Origin: Iris pallida
Lineage: Eukaryota > Streptophyta > Magnoliopsida > Asparagales > Iridaceae
Assembly: GCA_029216955.1 (NCBI GenBank)
Contig: JANAVB010004000.1
Location: forward strand, 2,537,942 to 2,601,941
Reading direction: 5' to 3'
DNA: 64,000 nt
Made by a program: the position numbers and the translations under genes. Positions within the stretch are counted from its first letter, which is position 1, and each line of letters opens with the position of its first letter. A model generated the notes under the pieces. The model saw nothing but the letters and a program-made list of their open reading frames with translations, was not told where the DNA came from and searched no databases. This document shows positions 45,697 to 57,062 of the stretch, piece after piece.

Positions 45697-47910
45697 TCAT
45701 GATCCCGATGGAATGGTCAAGACTGGTGCAGTAGTAAGGCGCTTCTTCAAATCATCAAAAGCAGCTTGGCACTCTTCCGTCCACTCGAACTTCTGATCCT
45801 TGCGAGTCAACTTCGTCATAGGCTCCGCAATTCTTGCAAAATTCTCTACGGACCTCCGGTAATATCCGGCAAGCCCCAGAAAATGTCGCACTTCTGAAAC
45901 ATCGGTTGGGGTTGGCCACGACTCCACTGCTGATATCTTCGTCGGATCCACTTCTATGCCTTTCCCTGAGATAACATGTCCAAGAAATGAAACATGATCT
46001 AGTAGAAAGTCACACTTACTCAGCTTTGCATACAATTTCTGATGCCTCAAGATCTCCAGCACCTTCCTCAAGTGATCCTCATGCTCTTCATGGTTGTTTG
46101 AATACACCAAAATGTCGTCGATGAATACTACGACAAACTTATCAAGATATTCATGGAATACTCTGTTCATTAAATTCATGAACACAGCCGGTGCATTTGT
46201 CAAACCAAAGGACATTACTAAGAACTCGTAATGACCATACCGAGTCTTGAATGCCGTCTTCTGGATGTCTTCTTTCCGGACTTTCACTTGATGGTATCCC
46301 GACCTCAGATCAATCTTCGAGAACACCTGGGCTCCTGTTAGCTGGTCAAATAGATCATCAATTCTGGGTAGGGGATACTTGTTCTTGATCGTCACAGCAT
46401 TAAGAGCCCTATAATCAATGCACATACGAACTGTTCCATCTTTCTTTGGCACAAACAAGACCGGGGCTCCCCAAGGTGATGTACTTGGTCTGATAAATCC
46501 CTTGTCTTGCAACTCCTGCAGCTGCACCTTTATCTCATCCAGCTCCTTCTTTGCCAGTCGATAAACATTTGAAGAGATTGGTGCCACTCCTGGTATGAGC
46601 TCAATGGTGAACTCAACCTCTCTATCGGGTGGTAGACCCGACAGATCATCGGGAAAGACATCAGAAAACTCATCAATGATCGATGGCGGGAAAACCTCCA
46701 TTGCCATGCAAGCTCCATGATACTGATATACTCCCTTCTCAATGCTTCCTCTCTGAAATTCAAACTCCGGCTGGCCTGGCGGTCTAAATATAGCACAACC
46801 CCTGTGGCAGTCCAATATCGCATGATATTGACTAAGCCATTCCATACCCAATACTACATCGAAATTTGGCATAGAAAATACCAAAAGTCGAGCTCTCATC
46901 TCTCGGCCACAAATGACGACCGAACAGGTTCTACATGTACTAGTCACAGGTACTATACCCCCACCAGTAATAATTTTCCAACTCTTAGGCATTGTAGAAG
47001 TAGCTATCTTATGCACGGCTACAAATCTAGATGATATAAATGATAGGGTGGCACCAGAATCAAATAATACTATGGCAGGCAATGAACCTACTAGAATAGT
47101 ACCTGTGATAGCCTCACCTTCAGTTCCATCTTTTCCCTGAGTGAGAGCAAAAATCTGTCCTTGCTTCTTGTTTCCTGTCTGCTGCTTGGCTTTCTCAAAC
47201 TGTGCTGACTGTGAAGTGAATATAGGTCCTCTCTGCTGACCTCCTGGTGCTGGTGGCTTCTGTCCTCCAGCTGGCACAATGGCTCCCCGAACTGGGCAAT
47301 CTCGATCCTGATGCTGGCTCGATCCACAAGCTAAGCAAGTACCCAGCATCCTTCTGCACTCTCTCTGTAAGTGTCCCTTCCTGCCACAGAAATGGCAAGT
47401 CGGAAGCTCCTTAGACTGGTAGGGTCCAGTCTTCTGCTGATGCTGGTGATGTCCCATAGGTCTCCTGATAGGACCTCCTTGCTGTGTCTTCGTCTGCACT
47501 GGCTGGTTCTTCTGCTGGTTCAGCTTCCCCTTGCTAATTGTCTCCTGAATCCTGGCCTCCGTCAGCAACTCAGCATAAGAGATTCGGGACTGGGAGCTAG
47601 TATAATGTTGTAGCTCCTGCCTCAGCCCGTTGTGAAATCTCTTGGCCTTCTCCAGATCATTGTGTATCAGTACATCCCCATATTTGCTGAGTCGACTGAA
47701 CTCCGAGTCATACTCGTCAACAGTCTTGTTCCCTTGCTCCAGGTGCAGGAAATAGTTGTATAAGGCATTCTTTACAGTAGTAGGGAAGTACTTCTTATCA
47801 AAAAACTCCAGAAATTGTTCCCACGACTGACGAGTACCCAACTGACGCTCCATAGAATCCCACCAGTGATGGGCATTCCCCTCCAGCTGAGTTCTTACAC
47901 AGTCATCCAT
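45697..47910 (-). pseudogene. X gag-protease-RT open frame
   Basis: A long open frame of 737 codons. The Gag core has [10 protein letters not shown] and [14 protein letters not shown] near the start. Two zinc knuckles follow, [14 protein letters not shown] and [14 protein letters not shown] (about 47400-47300). The protease active site is FDSGATLSF (about 47066-47040). RT has [34 protein letters not shown] and the active site FIDDIL (near 46125-46110), then the start of RNase H. Gag and pol share one frame, as in Tekay elements. The frame ends at a TGA just before RNase H. Confidence 0.92.
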
Positions 47911-48445
47911 AAATCCTCAGGCAACTGAGATGCCTGCAATAGCTTCTTGGTGCTGGTGATCCAAGTAGTAGTATCCTCCGGATTCTCATTTCCCAAATAA
48001 GGTTTGGGGTTCATCAGCATGTAGTCCTTCACTGAACCTACCCGTGCTGGTCTCACGGGAGCTAGTGTCGGAGCTAGTGCAGGTGCTGGTGCTGTCATCC
48101 TCTCCATAGCTGTCAAGAATCCCTGTCTCATCTCAGCAGCTTCCCATCTTTGCTCAGCTGCTTCTTGCCTCTGCTCCGCTGCTTGCGTCTCTGTTCTTAC
48201 ATCATCATGTGCATGAACTGAAACATCTGTGCCTGACTGTCTTGAGGCACAGCCGGGGGCACTCCATATGATGTCTGAGGGTACTGCGGGGGAGGAGGAG
48301 GTACCCCAGTCGGTTGTGCACCAACTGGCTGAGACGTCTGCCCTGGTAGCAAAGGATGGGTTGGAACTACCTTCGCGGACTGATCATCCGTACCAGATGA
48401 CTGGTTGTCTCTACCGGCAACGGTACGTCCACTCCTTAGATTCAT
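47911..48445 (-). pseudogene. X Gag N-terminus, frameshifted
   Basis: The ATG at 48445 (MNLRSGRTVAGRDNQ) is preferred over the upstream ATG at 48493 because an arginine-rich start of this kind is usual for these Gags. The frame breaks near 48200 (after QFMHMM), continues in another frame through an EAAEQRQ-type repeat to 48131-47895 (MNPKPYLGNENPEDTTTWI), and breaks again near 47905, where the 47910 frame takes over. One small indel at each place explains the breaks. Confidence 0.8.
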
Positions 48446-48620
48446 GATTCTGCAGAGATAAGATAGAAGGAATTGAGAATAGGACGGAAACAAACGAGAT
48501 GCAAAAGAATTTGTTCAAGGATAATCAGGAATAATATAGTCAAGTATGGATGAGACATAATATTCTAAACCTAATTTGCAGGCTTGTTCAGTACAGTAAC
48601 GTAACCAAACAAATTTCTAA

Positions 48621-48636
48621 CCTGCATGGGCCACCA
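48621..48636 (-). promoter_or_regulatory. Primer binding site of X (non-canonical)
   Basis: On the minus strand TGGTGGCCCATGCAGG starts 9 nt inside the 5' LTR end. The identical 16-mer occurs in Y at the same distance. It begins TGG, as needed to pair with a tRNA CCA end, but does not match the tRNA-Met site used by the LARD. I cannot name the tRNA. Confidence 0.6.
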
Positions 48637-48645
48637 CTAAAAACA

Positions 48646-48800
48646 TGTCATGCCCCAGTTCCAAATAATCGGATTGGGAACACGTGGCATGCCAGTTGTA
48701 CAATCAAGCATAGCTAAACCCAATTTAATGGACTATGATCTGATCGTAGTACGCTGAAGTAAAACTGATAAAGTAACATCACAGGCAGGTAAACTAGTCT
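48646..48800 (-). repeat. X 5' LTR, first part (interrupted by Y)
   Basis: TGTCATGCCCCAG onward matches 40506-40660 nearly base for base. It ends with AGTCT, the target site of Y, and resumes after Y. Confidence 0.95.
48796..48800. repeat. Target site duplication of Y, left copy (AGTCT)
   Basis: AGTCT precedes Y's first TG and recurs at 60074-60078. The uninterrupted X LTR at about 40655 has a single AGTCT, showing the empty site. Confidence 0.97.
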
Positions 48801-49137
48801 TGTCACTCCCCGTTCCCAGAATACATATTTTTATACATGTACAACTCATGTGTATTTATTTAGTATTTATCATGTATTTATTTAATATTTATCATGTATT
48901 ATCCTGTATTTAAATTCCTTTAATTTCATGTTAATCAATTAATCTGCTCTTTAAATTTTCATGTTAATTTATTTTCTGTAATTATATTTCTGCAATTTTA
49001 TTTCTGTACTTTATTTCCTGCTTTTATTCTCTGCTTTAGCTAGGCTTTGGGTTCGGGTTGGCTTTGGTTGGATCCCCTACAACCCGACCCATTGGACCCA
49101 TTGGACCCGGCCCAACTCCCACCTACCACCCCCTTTT

Positions 49138-49147
49138 CTATTTAAAG
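49138..49147 (+). promoter_or_regulatory. TATA-like box of Y (5' LTR)
   Basis: CTATTTAAAG lies 30-50 bp downstream of two CCCATTGGACC units and is followed by a CT-rich stretch, as in plant LTR promoters. The same sequence is at 57400-57409. Confidence 0.55.
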
Positions 49148-49624
49148 CTTACATCTCTTTCTCTCTCCTCATAAACTCACATTCTCACCATTACTCATCT
49201 TCTTCTTCTTCATTACTCTCTCCACCTACCAAACCGTAGGCAAGTACAACTTGCTCCACACGAGAACCCATGTTTTTATGGTTCATTTATCTTCCTCTCG
49301 TGATCCTAAGAGAGTTTAGAACTTGGCATTTTTCATTTCAAAGTCTTAATTTTTGTAGATCTAGAAATAAGTTATTTTTAGAGTTTGGTGGTTTTGATCT
49401 ATCAAACTTCTTTGTTTTCAAGTTTTGATGGTTCTATGTTGTAGAGAGTTTTATTCTACCCAATTTTGACCTTTGGAAAGTTGGATTTGGACTTGTTTTG
49501 ACCAAGTTATGCACCTTTGAAGCTTTGGGGTGCAACCATGGAGTTCTTGCTGTTTGGAGAAGACAGTGAGCAGTGTACACTAGCTTTTTAGCTTACGTCA
49601 CTGAGCTGTGCGCGCTCTTTAGCA

Positions 49625-50060
49625 TAGCGCAGTCTGGAGTCCATACGCTACCTTTTTAGGAAGCGTGTGTCTTGCATACGCTACCTTTTGGAAGCGTATA
49701 TCGTATGGAGTTCATACGCTACCTTTTGGAAGCGTATATCGTATGGAGTTCATACGCTACCTTTTGGGAGCGTATGACTTGCATACGCTGACTTGAATGG
49801 TCAGGAGTCGTATGGAGTTCATACGCTACCTTTTGGAAGCGTATGACTTGCATACGCTGACTTGAATGGTCAGGAGTCGTATGGAGTTCATACGCTACCT
49901 TTTGGGAGCGTATGACTTGCATACGCTGACTTGAATGGTCAGGAGTCGTATGGAGTCCATACGCTGCCTTTGGGGAGCGTATGACTTGCATACGCTCACT
50001 TGGATGGTGAAGAGTCGTATGGAGCCCATACGCTGCCTCTTTGACCTGAGCGTACGCTGA
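49625..50060 (+). repeat. 69-bp stem-loop repeat array in the Y 5' LTR
   Basis: Four units of 69 bp plus two or three shorter 38-bp units. Each unit holds CATACGCT, a 10-nt spacer and AGCGTATG, forming an 8-bp stem, followed by GCATACGCTGACTTGAATGG and GTCGTATGGAGT. Because 69 is a multiple of three, an antisense open frame (50069-49719) reads through with a 23-residue period. I regard that frame as a by-product. The array starts about 460 nt after the inferred transcription start. Confidence 0.9.
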
Positions 50061-51862
50061 CTTGAGCATAGCCTGACTTGAGCGTATGCTGACCTTACTT
50101 ACCCTGATCTTCTATAGCCCTGTATATTGATATTTTATTAGATATTTAACGTCTATTTATATCCTTACGCCTTTTTGGCATAAACTCGATAAAATCATGA
50201 TATGATAATATTGTTAATATCAATTGTTATGTGGAATGTGCCTTGTGTCCCGATTGATTTTTGGGATACCCAGTATGACTGGGACTTGACCATGAGAGTT
50301 ATAGACTCGACCCCCGTTTAATGCTAATTGACTTTCATGCCTTGTCACCATTGATAATAATGGTTATCTTGACTAAATTAATCATGCGTTCCTAGTCAGA
50401 ACTAAGAGACTGGCTAGTCGTCTTATTGAATTGAATGAATGAGACACGTTCATGTTATGGACTATTGTAATCGACTGGCTGATCCCGAATATTGACTTAC
50501 ATGCACATGCAGGCTTCAATCTATTTATTTATTTATTTACTTATTTATTTTTCTACAAAAGAAGCATGTGTACTTTATGGTCAAGGCATGATTACCGTGG
50601 TTAGATTTGATTATTGCATTACGCTATGTAAGACCTGCAACCTAAACGTACTGGTATCGTTGTAGAGTTGTGCATATCGTACCCCGTACGAAAGTACTCA
50701 TTTAAATGACCATGATCCACGGCATGGGATTTCACTCAATGTAGGGACTATTAAGTTAAATAAAATAATGATGGCATGGAGAGAATGGATTCCCGAGTTC
50801 TTATATGGCAGCCCCCTTGGGACAAGTAATACCCGACGGGCCGGCTGGTTCCCACAGATACTGTAAAACTGCCACACGGGCAGGGAACAGTATCTGCTTT
50901 TATTATTATTGTATATTGTATATTGACGGGCGTCCTGCTAGGACTCGTCTAATTCATGCATGGAGCACATGATTGACTGGATAGACTAGCCTTGCTCGCA
51001 CATGGTAAGAACTGAGGAATCCCTAATTGTATTATTTTAGGATAACTTGGGACTCATAATAGCAAGCCGTAGTAGTTGAATGGCCGTTTAAATTGATTTG
51101 TTTGTGCACTGTACCTACTCTGTTACCTAACTGGGATGATCAGAATGTCAGGACATGACGGGCCAACTTCTGTCCTTGTTTGGTTGGGAGGTTGGTTCGA
51201 AGTGTCGTGATGTGATGTGAATCCTAGTGAAAAGCAGAGATCTATTATTATATTTCTCATTACTGGTTTTAGTTCTTATGTCGTGCTTCCTTGTGGTACT
51301 TGCTATTAGATGTCTAACCTCTCTGGTTTTGCATGGCCAGATTTAGAGCCGGTCCCCGAGGATCCAGCTTACTTCTACCTCCAAGATGGTCAACACTAGA
51401 AGGATGATCGCAGGAGGACTCGAGTGGGTTTCTTACTTCCCCGCTCGTTTTGTCACTTACTTTATACTTAGCCGTTTGGCACCGACATGTTAGTCGGATT
51501 ATCTTGTACTTACTTTTACATAATTGTAATTATAGTCAGGCTGCAGCTGATAACAATTGTGTATACTTTTGCTACATCAATCTGGCTTTGTTTTGTAAAG
51601 CCAGATATCAAGAACATTTGACAGAGCGTTTAGGACGCCTTACTGCTTTATCTTACATGTTCTCTATTACTGTTTCTTGTTTGAATGATTGAGACAATAG
51701 ATGTGAAGAGACCATAGTGAGACTTTCATGTCGTATGCACCCCCTCGTCTTTTAGACAGCATTAATCATATTATACGGTATTCATCTACCCGTAATACGT
51801 AGCTGGCTGAGTCATTCCCCCGCTCTCCAGTATTCTGGTTCTGTGGCGTGACAAGGTTTTAG

Positions 51863-51878
51863 TGGTGGCCCATGCAGG
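51863..51878 (+). promoter_or_regulatory. Primer binding site of Y (non-canonical)
   Basis: TGGTGGCCCATGCAGG begins 9 nt after the 5' LTR end (spacer aggttttag). Identical in sequence and spacing to X. Confidence 0.6.
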
Positions 51879-51953
51879 TCTGATTTCAGACTTGTGGGGT
51901 GTTTTGATTTATAGGATGTCTCAATCACACATGTTCCCCCTTGATCTCATGAT

Positions 51954-53909
51954 TTGTTGATTCTCAACTCCAGCTTGACATTCCAGTATCCCTTGACTTC
52001 ATTGATCCTTCATGTCCGGTCGTTTGATTGTTCTCTTGTCCCTTTTCTTAGGGGCACCTCGTCCGTATCTGTCAGAGCTAGACAACAACAACATGGACAG
52101 CAGCATGGACAACCTGACCAGGTTGGTCAGCAACAAGGGTCAGAACCACTTCATGAGGCTATTCAAGAAGAGGTGATAGTAGAACCAGCGGTCAGACCGC
52201 AGTATCCGGAGGTTCCAACACCACCAATAGTTCCACCTACCCCTGTGGAATTGGACACACCAGCCCTTCTGGAGATCATGAGAAGGATGATGGCCACTTA
52301 GCAACACCAGATGTTAGCCCAGCAGCGCATGCACGCTCAGTTACAAGAGCAGAATGTACTATTCAACCAAGGATTACAGATGCCATTGGAAAGAGGGGCG
52401 AGGCCAGATTCAGGAGCGTCAGCCCGATTTTGCAAGTATAACCCCCGCCGTTTCGAGGGCACGGAGGATGCCATCTCAGCAGATGCATGGCTTAAGGATA
52501 TTGAGGCTATCCTGACAGCCGCTAAGGTGCCGGCCGAAGTGCGTGTGGATCTAGTGAAGTTGTTACTTCAGGATCTTGCACGTGATTGGTGGGAAGCAGA
52601 GGAAGTAGGCATCAGACGTCCTGTTGCATGGGACGATTTTACTGCAAGGTTCAAGACAAAGTATTATGGAGTTGTGGCACAGTTTGGGCTACAACAGAAG
52701 TTTATCAACCTCAGGCAGGCTGGCAAGACAGTAGATGCTTTTGCAGCAGAGTTCTGCAGATTGAGTAGGTTTGCCCCAGAGATGGTAACAACGGAGCGCC
52801 AGAGGGCGATGAAGTTCCAGCAAGGGTTTCATCTTGAGCACTTGCAATTGATAGAGGGGCACAATTACCAGACTTTTGATGAGATATTGACGACAACCCG
52901 AAGGCATGAGATCACCATTCAGAGGCTTGCGGCAAGGACTGGGGGTCAGAAGAGATCCCACAGTCAGATTGAAGGAGGAGGGGGAGCAGCGCCCCGAACA
53001 ACAGCACCATCTCCTGGCATTCGTATCCACGATGTGGCGATGCGAGGGCCAGCACCACCACCCAGGCAACAGCAACAGCAACAGCAACAGAGGAAGAACC
53101 AGCAACCCACAGCGGGCTGCACTTATTGTGGGAAGATGGGGCACACTAAAGATGTGTGTCGGACATTGAATGGACTATGTTTGATATGTAGAAATCCAGA
53201 TCATCGGGTTACCACATGTCCCATGAATTCGAGGTCAGGAGGACCAGTGCAGCAGTTTCTTGCTCTACCAGCACCAGGGGCAGGACAGTATCGAGGACCA
53301 GCGGTAGCAGTGAGGCCGTTGGCACAGCGTCCGTTAGTACCGCAGGCTCAGATATTTCGGCAGCAGGGACCGCCGATGCAGCAACACCAGCATAGACCAC
53401 CCCAGCATCATCAAAAAAGGGGCCAGCAGCAGCACCAGGCTAGGCCGCAACATGGGAACCAGCAAGGAGGTCGAGGGCAGGCATTCACTCTGTCCTTGGA
53501 AGAGGCATTAGCATCGGGAGATGTTGTGGCAGGTAACATTCTCGTCGCCTCATATCCCGCAGTAGCATTGTTTGATTCGGGAGCATCGCACTCATTTATA
53601 TCTGCACGATTTGCGACACGGCTAGGAATGGAGTTCGAGGCATTGCCAGGGAGGTTGAATATACTCACCGGTAAGGGGCTCGTAGGGGTTAGTATAGTTA
53701 TTCTAGCGTGTAGTGTTGTAGTTTACGGGCATTCCTTACCCACTCAGTTGATAGAATTTCCTGTTGGAAATTTTGACGTTATCTTAGGCATGGACTGGCT
53801 GAAAGACAGTCATGCGACAATAGATTGTCGTAGTGGGAGTGTATCTTTTGATATTCCAGGCATGAAGAGATTCACCTTAGTCAGATCAGAGGCAACTCAA
53901 CAAGAGTAG
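51954..53909 (+). pseudogene. Y Gag and protease
   Basis: One frame with a TAG at 52299-52301 (probably from CAG) and a TAG at 53907-53909. The glutamine-rich N-terminus is followed by the Gag core (NPRRFEGTEDAISADAWL, DLARDWWEAEEV). Two zinc knuckles follow, CTYCGKMGHTKDVC and CLICRNPDHRVTTC (about 53120-53220). After a Gln/His-rich linker comes the protease with LFDSGASHSF (about 53567-53595) and FDVILGMDWL (about 53773-53802). The true start is uncertain because the first ATG region is not conserved with other Gags. Protease would cut the polyprotein. Confidence 0.9.
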
Positions 53910-56566
53910 GGAGTAGTAACGGCAATGGAAGAAGTTCAGGTTCTGAAGGTAGTTGAAGAATTTTTAGACGTATTTCCTGAAGAACTTCCCGGTCTGCCAC
54001 CGATTAGAGATATTAAGTTCAGTATAGAATTGGCACCTGGAACTAAACCGATATCAGATCGGGTTTACAGAATGGCGGATTCGGAGCCGGCCAAGGTATA
54101 TCAGCATATAGAGGAATTGAAGGAGAAAAAGTTTATCCAAGCTAGCGTATCGCCGTGGGCAGCACCAGTGGTACTTGTGGAGAAGAAGGATGGATCATCC
54201 AGATTGTGCATCGATTACAGGAAGCTTAACACGGCAACAGTAAAGAACAAGTACCCATTACCCAGGATCGACGACTTATTTGATCAGTTGAACAAGGCTA
54301 GAGTTTTCTCCAAGATAGATCTTCGTTCAGGGTATCACCAAGTGAGGGTTCGGAAGGAAGACATTTCCAAGACAGCATTTAGGTCGAAGTATGGGCATTA
54401 TGAATTCTTGGTAATGCCGTTTGGTTTGACCAATGCTCCAGCAATATTCATGGATTTGATGAACCGCATCTTTATGCCGTATTTAGATCAATTTGTCGTA
54501 GTATTTCTCGACGACATTCTTGTGTACTCTGCTAGTGAAGAGGAGCATGAAGACCACCTCAGGAAAGTGTTGCAGGTTCTGAGAGAGAACCAGTTGTATG
54601 CCAAGCTCAGCAAGTGTGAATTCTGGATGGACCATATTTCATTTTTGGGTCATATCATATCAGGAGCTGGAGTAGCAGTGGATCCCAAGAAGGTAGAAGC
54701 AGTAGAGAGTTGGCCAGTACCCAAGACCGTAGCTGATGTACGGAGTTTCTTGGGATTGGCAGGATATTACAGAAGATTTGTGTCAGATTTTGTAAGACTT
54801 TCAGCACCCATGACCCGCTTGACACGGAAGGATGTGCCATTTGTTTGGTCGACAGAATGTCAGGCATCATTTGAGAATTTGAAGCAGAAGTTGATATCAG
54901 CGCCTATTCTTACATTGCCAGTCAGACCCGGAGGTTCTACAGTATATTGTGATGCGTCAGGTAAATGACTTGGATGTGTCCTCATGCAGCACGGGAAGGT
55001 GATAGCATATGCATCTAGGCAGCTTCGGGACCACGAGAAGAATTATCCAACTCATGATTTAGAGTTGGCGGCAGTAGTATTTGCTTTGAAGCTATGAAGG
55101 CATTACTTATATGGTGACCGAGTAGACATGTACACAGACCACAAAAGTCTGAAGTACATCTTTACTCAGAAGGAGCTGAACATGAGGCAGAGAAGATGGT
55201 TAGAACTGATCAAGGATTATGACGTGGAGCTTCAGTATCATCCAGGTAAGGCTAATGTGGTAACAGACGCTCTTAGCAGAAGAGGCGGCACATTTATGTT
55301 AACAACGCAAAAGCATATCTTAGAAGACCTTCAGGAGATGGGCATCGAAGTTATACTTCCTAGCGATGTAGGAGTTCTGGCAAGTCTACAAGTCCAATCT
55401 GACTTGGTAGATAGGATCAAGGCAGCTCAGGCACAAGACCCAAGGATTCAGAAGCTTATGGCAGAATGTGAGTCAGGGCACAGAAAGGAGTTGAAAATTC
55501 ATGAAGACGGTACACTTAGGTTTGGATCACGTCTATGTGTGCCTAGTGGAGATATCAGACAGGAAGTTATGGCAGAAGCTCACAGTTCCCAGTATTCTGT
55601 ACATCCTGGAGGGACCAAGATGTACCAAGATATCAAGCAGCACTTCTGGTGGAACGGAATGAAGAGAGAGATAGCTAGATTTGTTTTCTGTTGCTTGGTA
55701 TGTCAGCAAGTGAAAGCAGAACAGCAGAGGCCAGCTGAATTATTGCAACCGCTTCCCATCCCGGAATGAAAATGGGAGCATATTACAATGGACTTTGTGA
55801 CCGGTTTACCGAGATCACCAAGTGGTAAAGATGCTATTTGGGTGATAGTAGATCGGCTTACAAAGGTAGCACACTTTCTTCCTTTCAGAGTAGGGCAATC
55901 TACAGAAAAGTTGGCAGAGTTGTACATGCAACAGATAGTCAGGCAGCATGGAGTCCCTGTCAGTATTGTGTCAGACAGAGATATCCGTTTCACATCACAT
56001 TTCTGGAAGAGCTTGCATCATAGTCTGGGTACCAAGTTAAGATTTAGCACGGCTTACCATCCACAGACGGATGGGCAATCAGAAAGAACAATTCAGACTT
56101 TGGAAGATATGTTGCGAGCTTGCACTCTGGATTTTGGAGGATCTTGGAAAAGCCACCTGCACTTAGTTGAGTTCTCATACAACAACAGTTATCAAGCCAG
56201 TATCCAGATGGCGCCATTTGAGGCACTATATGGTAAGAAGTGTAGATCGCCACTAGCATGGGATGATATCGGGGAAAGGAAGATGCTAGGCCCAGAAATG
56301 ATTATTCAGACGGTTGAAGTGATTAAGGGAATTAGAGAGCGACTTCGTGTAGCACAGGATCGGCATCATCATTGGGCGGACCAGCATCGTAGGCCGCTAG
56401 AGTTTTCTGTTGGGGACCACGTGTTCTTGCGGATCTCACCTACCCGTGGGGTCATTAGATTTGGCGTTCGCGGGAAGTTGGGTCCGCGATACGTAGGCCC
56501 ATTTGCTATTCTTGATAGGGTAGGCGATGTTGCTTATCGTTTATCCCTTCCACCTTCTTACGAGAG
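53910..56566 (+). pseudogene. Y reverse transcriptase, RNase H and integrase
   Basis: Continues the gag frame. RT (about 54110-54650) has [34 protein letters not shown] and FLDDIL (near 54505). RNase H has VYCDASGK, then TGA at 54966-54968, [13 protein letters not shown] at 55095-55097 (TGG expected), YTDHKSLKY and TDALSRR. Integrase has the HHCC finger ([17 protein letters not shown]), TGA at 55767-55769 (TGG expected), and a full DDE set: [30 protein letters not shown]. The GPY/F module is near 56460-56510. A frameshift lies at about 56565. Confidence 0.95.
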
Positions 56567-56902
56567 GTGCATGACGTGTTTCATGTATCTCAATTGCGAA
56601 GGTATGTATCGGACCCCAGCCATATCCTCGATCATTCAGAACTGGTTGTTGGTACCAACCTGTCTTACGAGGAACAGCATGTGTCCATCTTGGACCGAAG
56701 AGAGAAGATACTCAAGAACCGAATAATTAACCTTGTCCGAGTTGCTTGGGGTCATCACTCTTTGGGAGAGTCAACGTGGGAACGTGAGGATGATATTCGA
56801 TCACGGTATCCACATCTGTTTGACTCACAAGGTATATCTTTTTCTGTGTACCTGATTGTCTTGATTCCTCATACTTATCACCTTTTGGGTAGAATTGCTT
56901 GA
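56567..56902 (+). pseudogene. Y integrase tail with chromodomain
   Basis: Picks up the polyprotein after the frameshift: [19 protein letters not shown], then the chromodomain-like segment ([43 protein letters not shown]; about 56680-56825). The original stop follows the LFDS block. The tail aligns residue by residue with that of Z and less closely with X. It is thought to target insertion to heterochromatin. Confidence 0.88.
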
Positions 56903-57024
56903 TATCATAGATTGATGGATTTACATATATGTTACTTGCTATGGACATTGTAAAATGATTGCTTGATTGAATTGCTTGTACTTAGATTAGCTTAGCCCTG
57001 ATGTTTCTATCCTGCTTGGATTTG
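56903..57024 (+). other. 3' untranslated region of Y
   Basis: Non-coding AT-rich stretch between gag-pol and the GAGGAC dyad. Nothing recognisable. Confidence 0.7.
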
Positions 57025-57062
57025 AAATTCCGAGGACGGAATTTTTCTAAGGAGGGTAGAGA
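57025..57062 (+). promoter_or_regulatory. GAGGAC dyad and polypurine tract of Y
   Basis: AAATTCCGAGGACGGAATTT (57025-57044), a near-perfect dyad, is followed by ttctaaggagggtagaga, whose purine run abuts the 3' LTR start at 57063. RNase H leaves this tract to prime plus-strand DNA. Confidence 0.85.

Larger units (their letters stand above)
48801..51853 (+). repeat. Y 5' LTR (3053 bp)
   Basis: Starts TGTCACTCCCC and ends GTGGCGTGACA. The putative promoter (about 49085-49150) has two ATTGG boxes and a TATA-like CTATTTAAAG. A CT-rich leader and the 69-bp repeat array follow (49625-50060). The remainder (50060-51853) is unique LTR sequence without coding. The 3' LTR is 42 bp shorter, mainly because of one fewer 38-bp unit in the array. 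Confidence 0.95.

Noticed and set aside
49625..50060. Regularly spaced repeats, considered as a CRISPR array
   Set aside because: Units are contiguous without unique spacers, the array is duplicated in both LTRs of a retrotransposon, and the DNA is plant nuclear.
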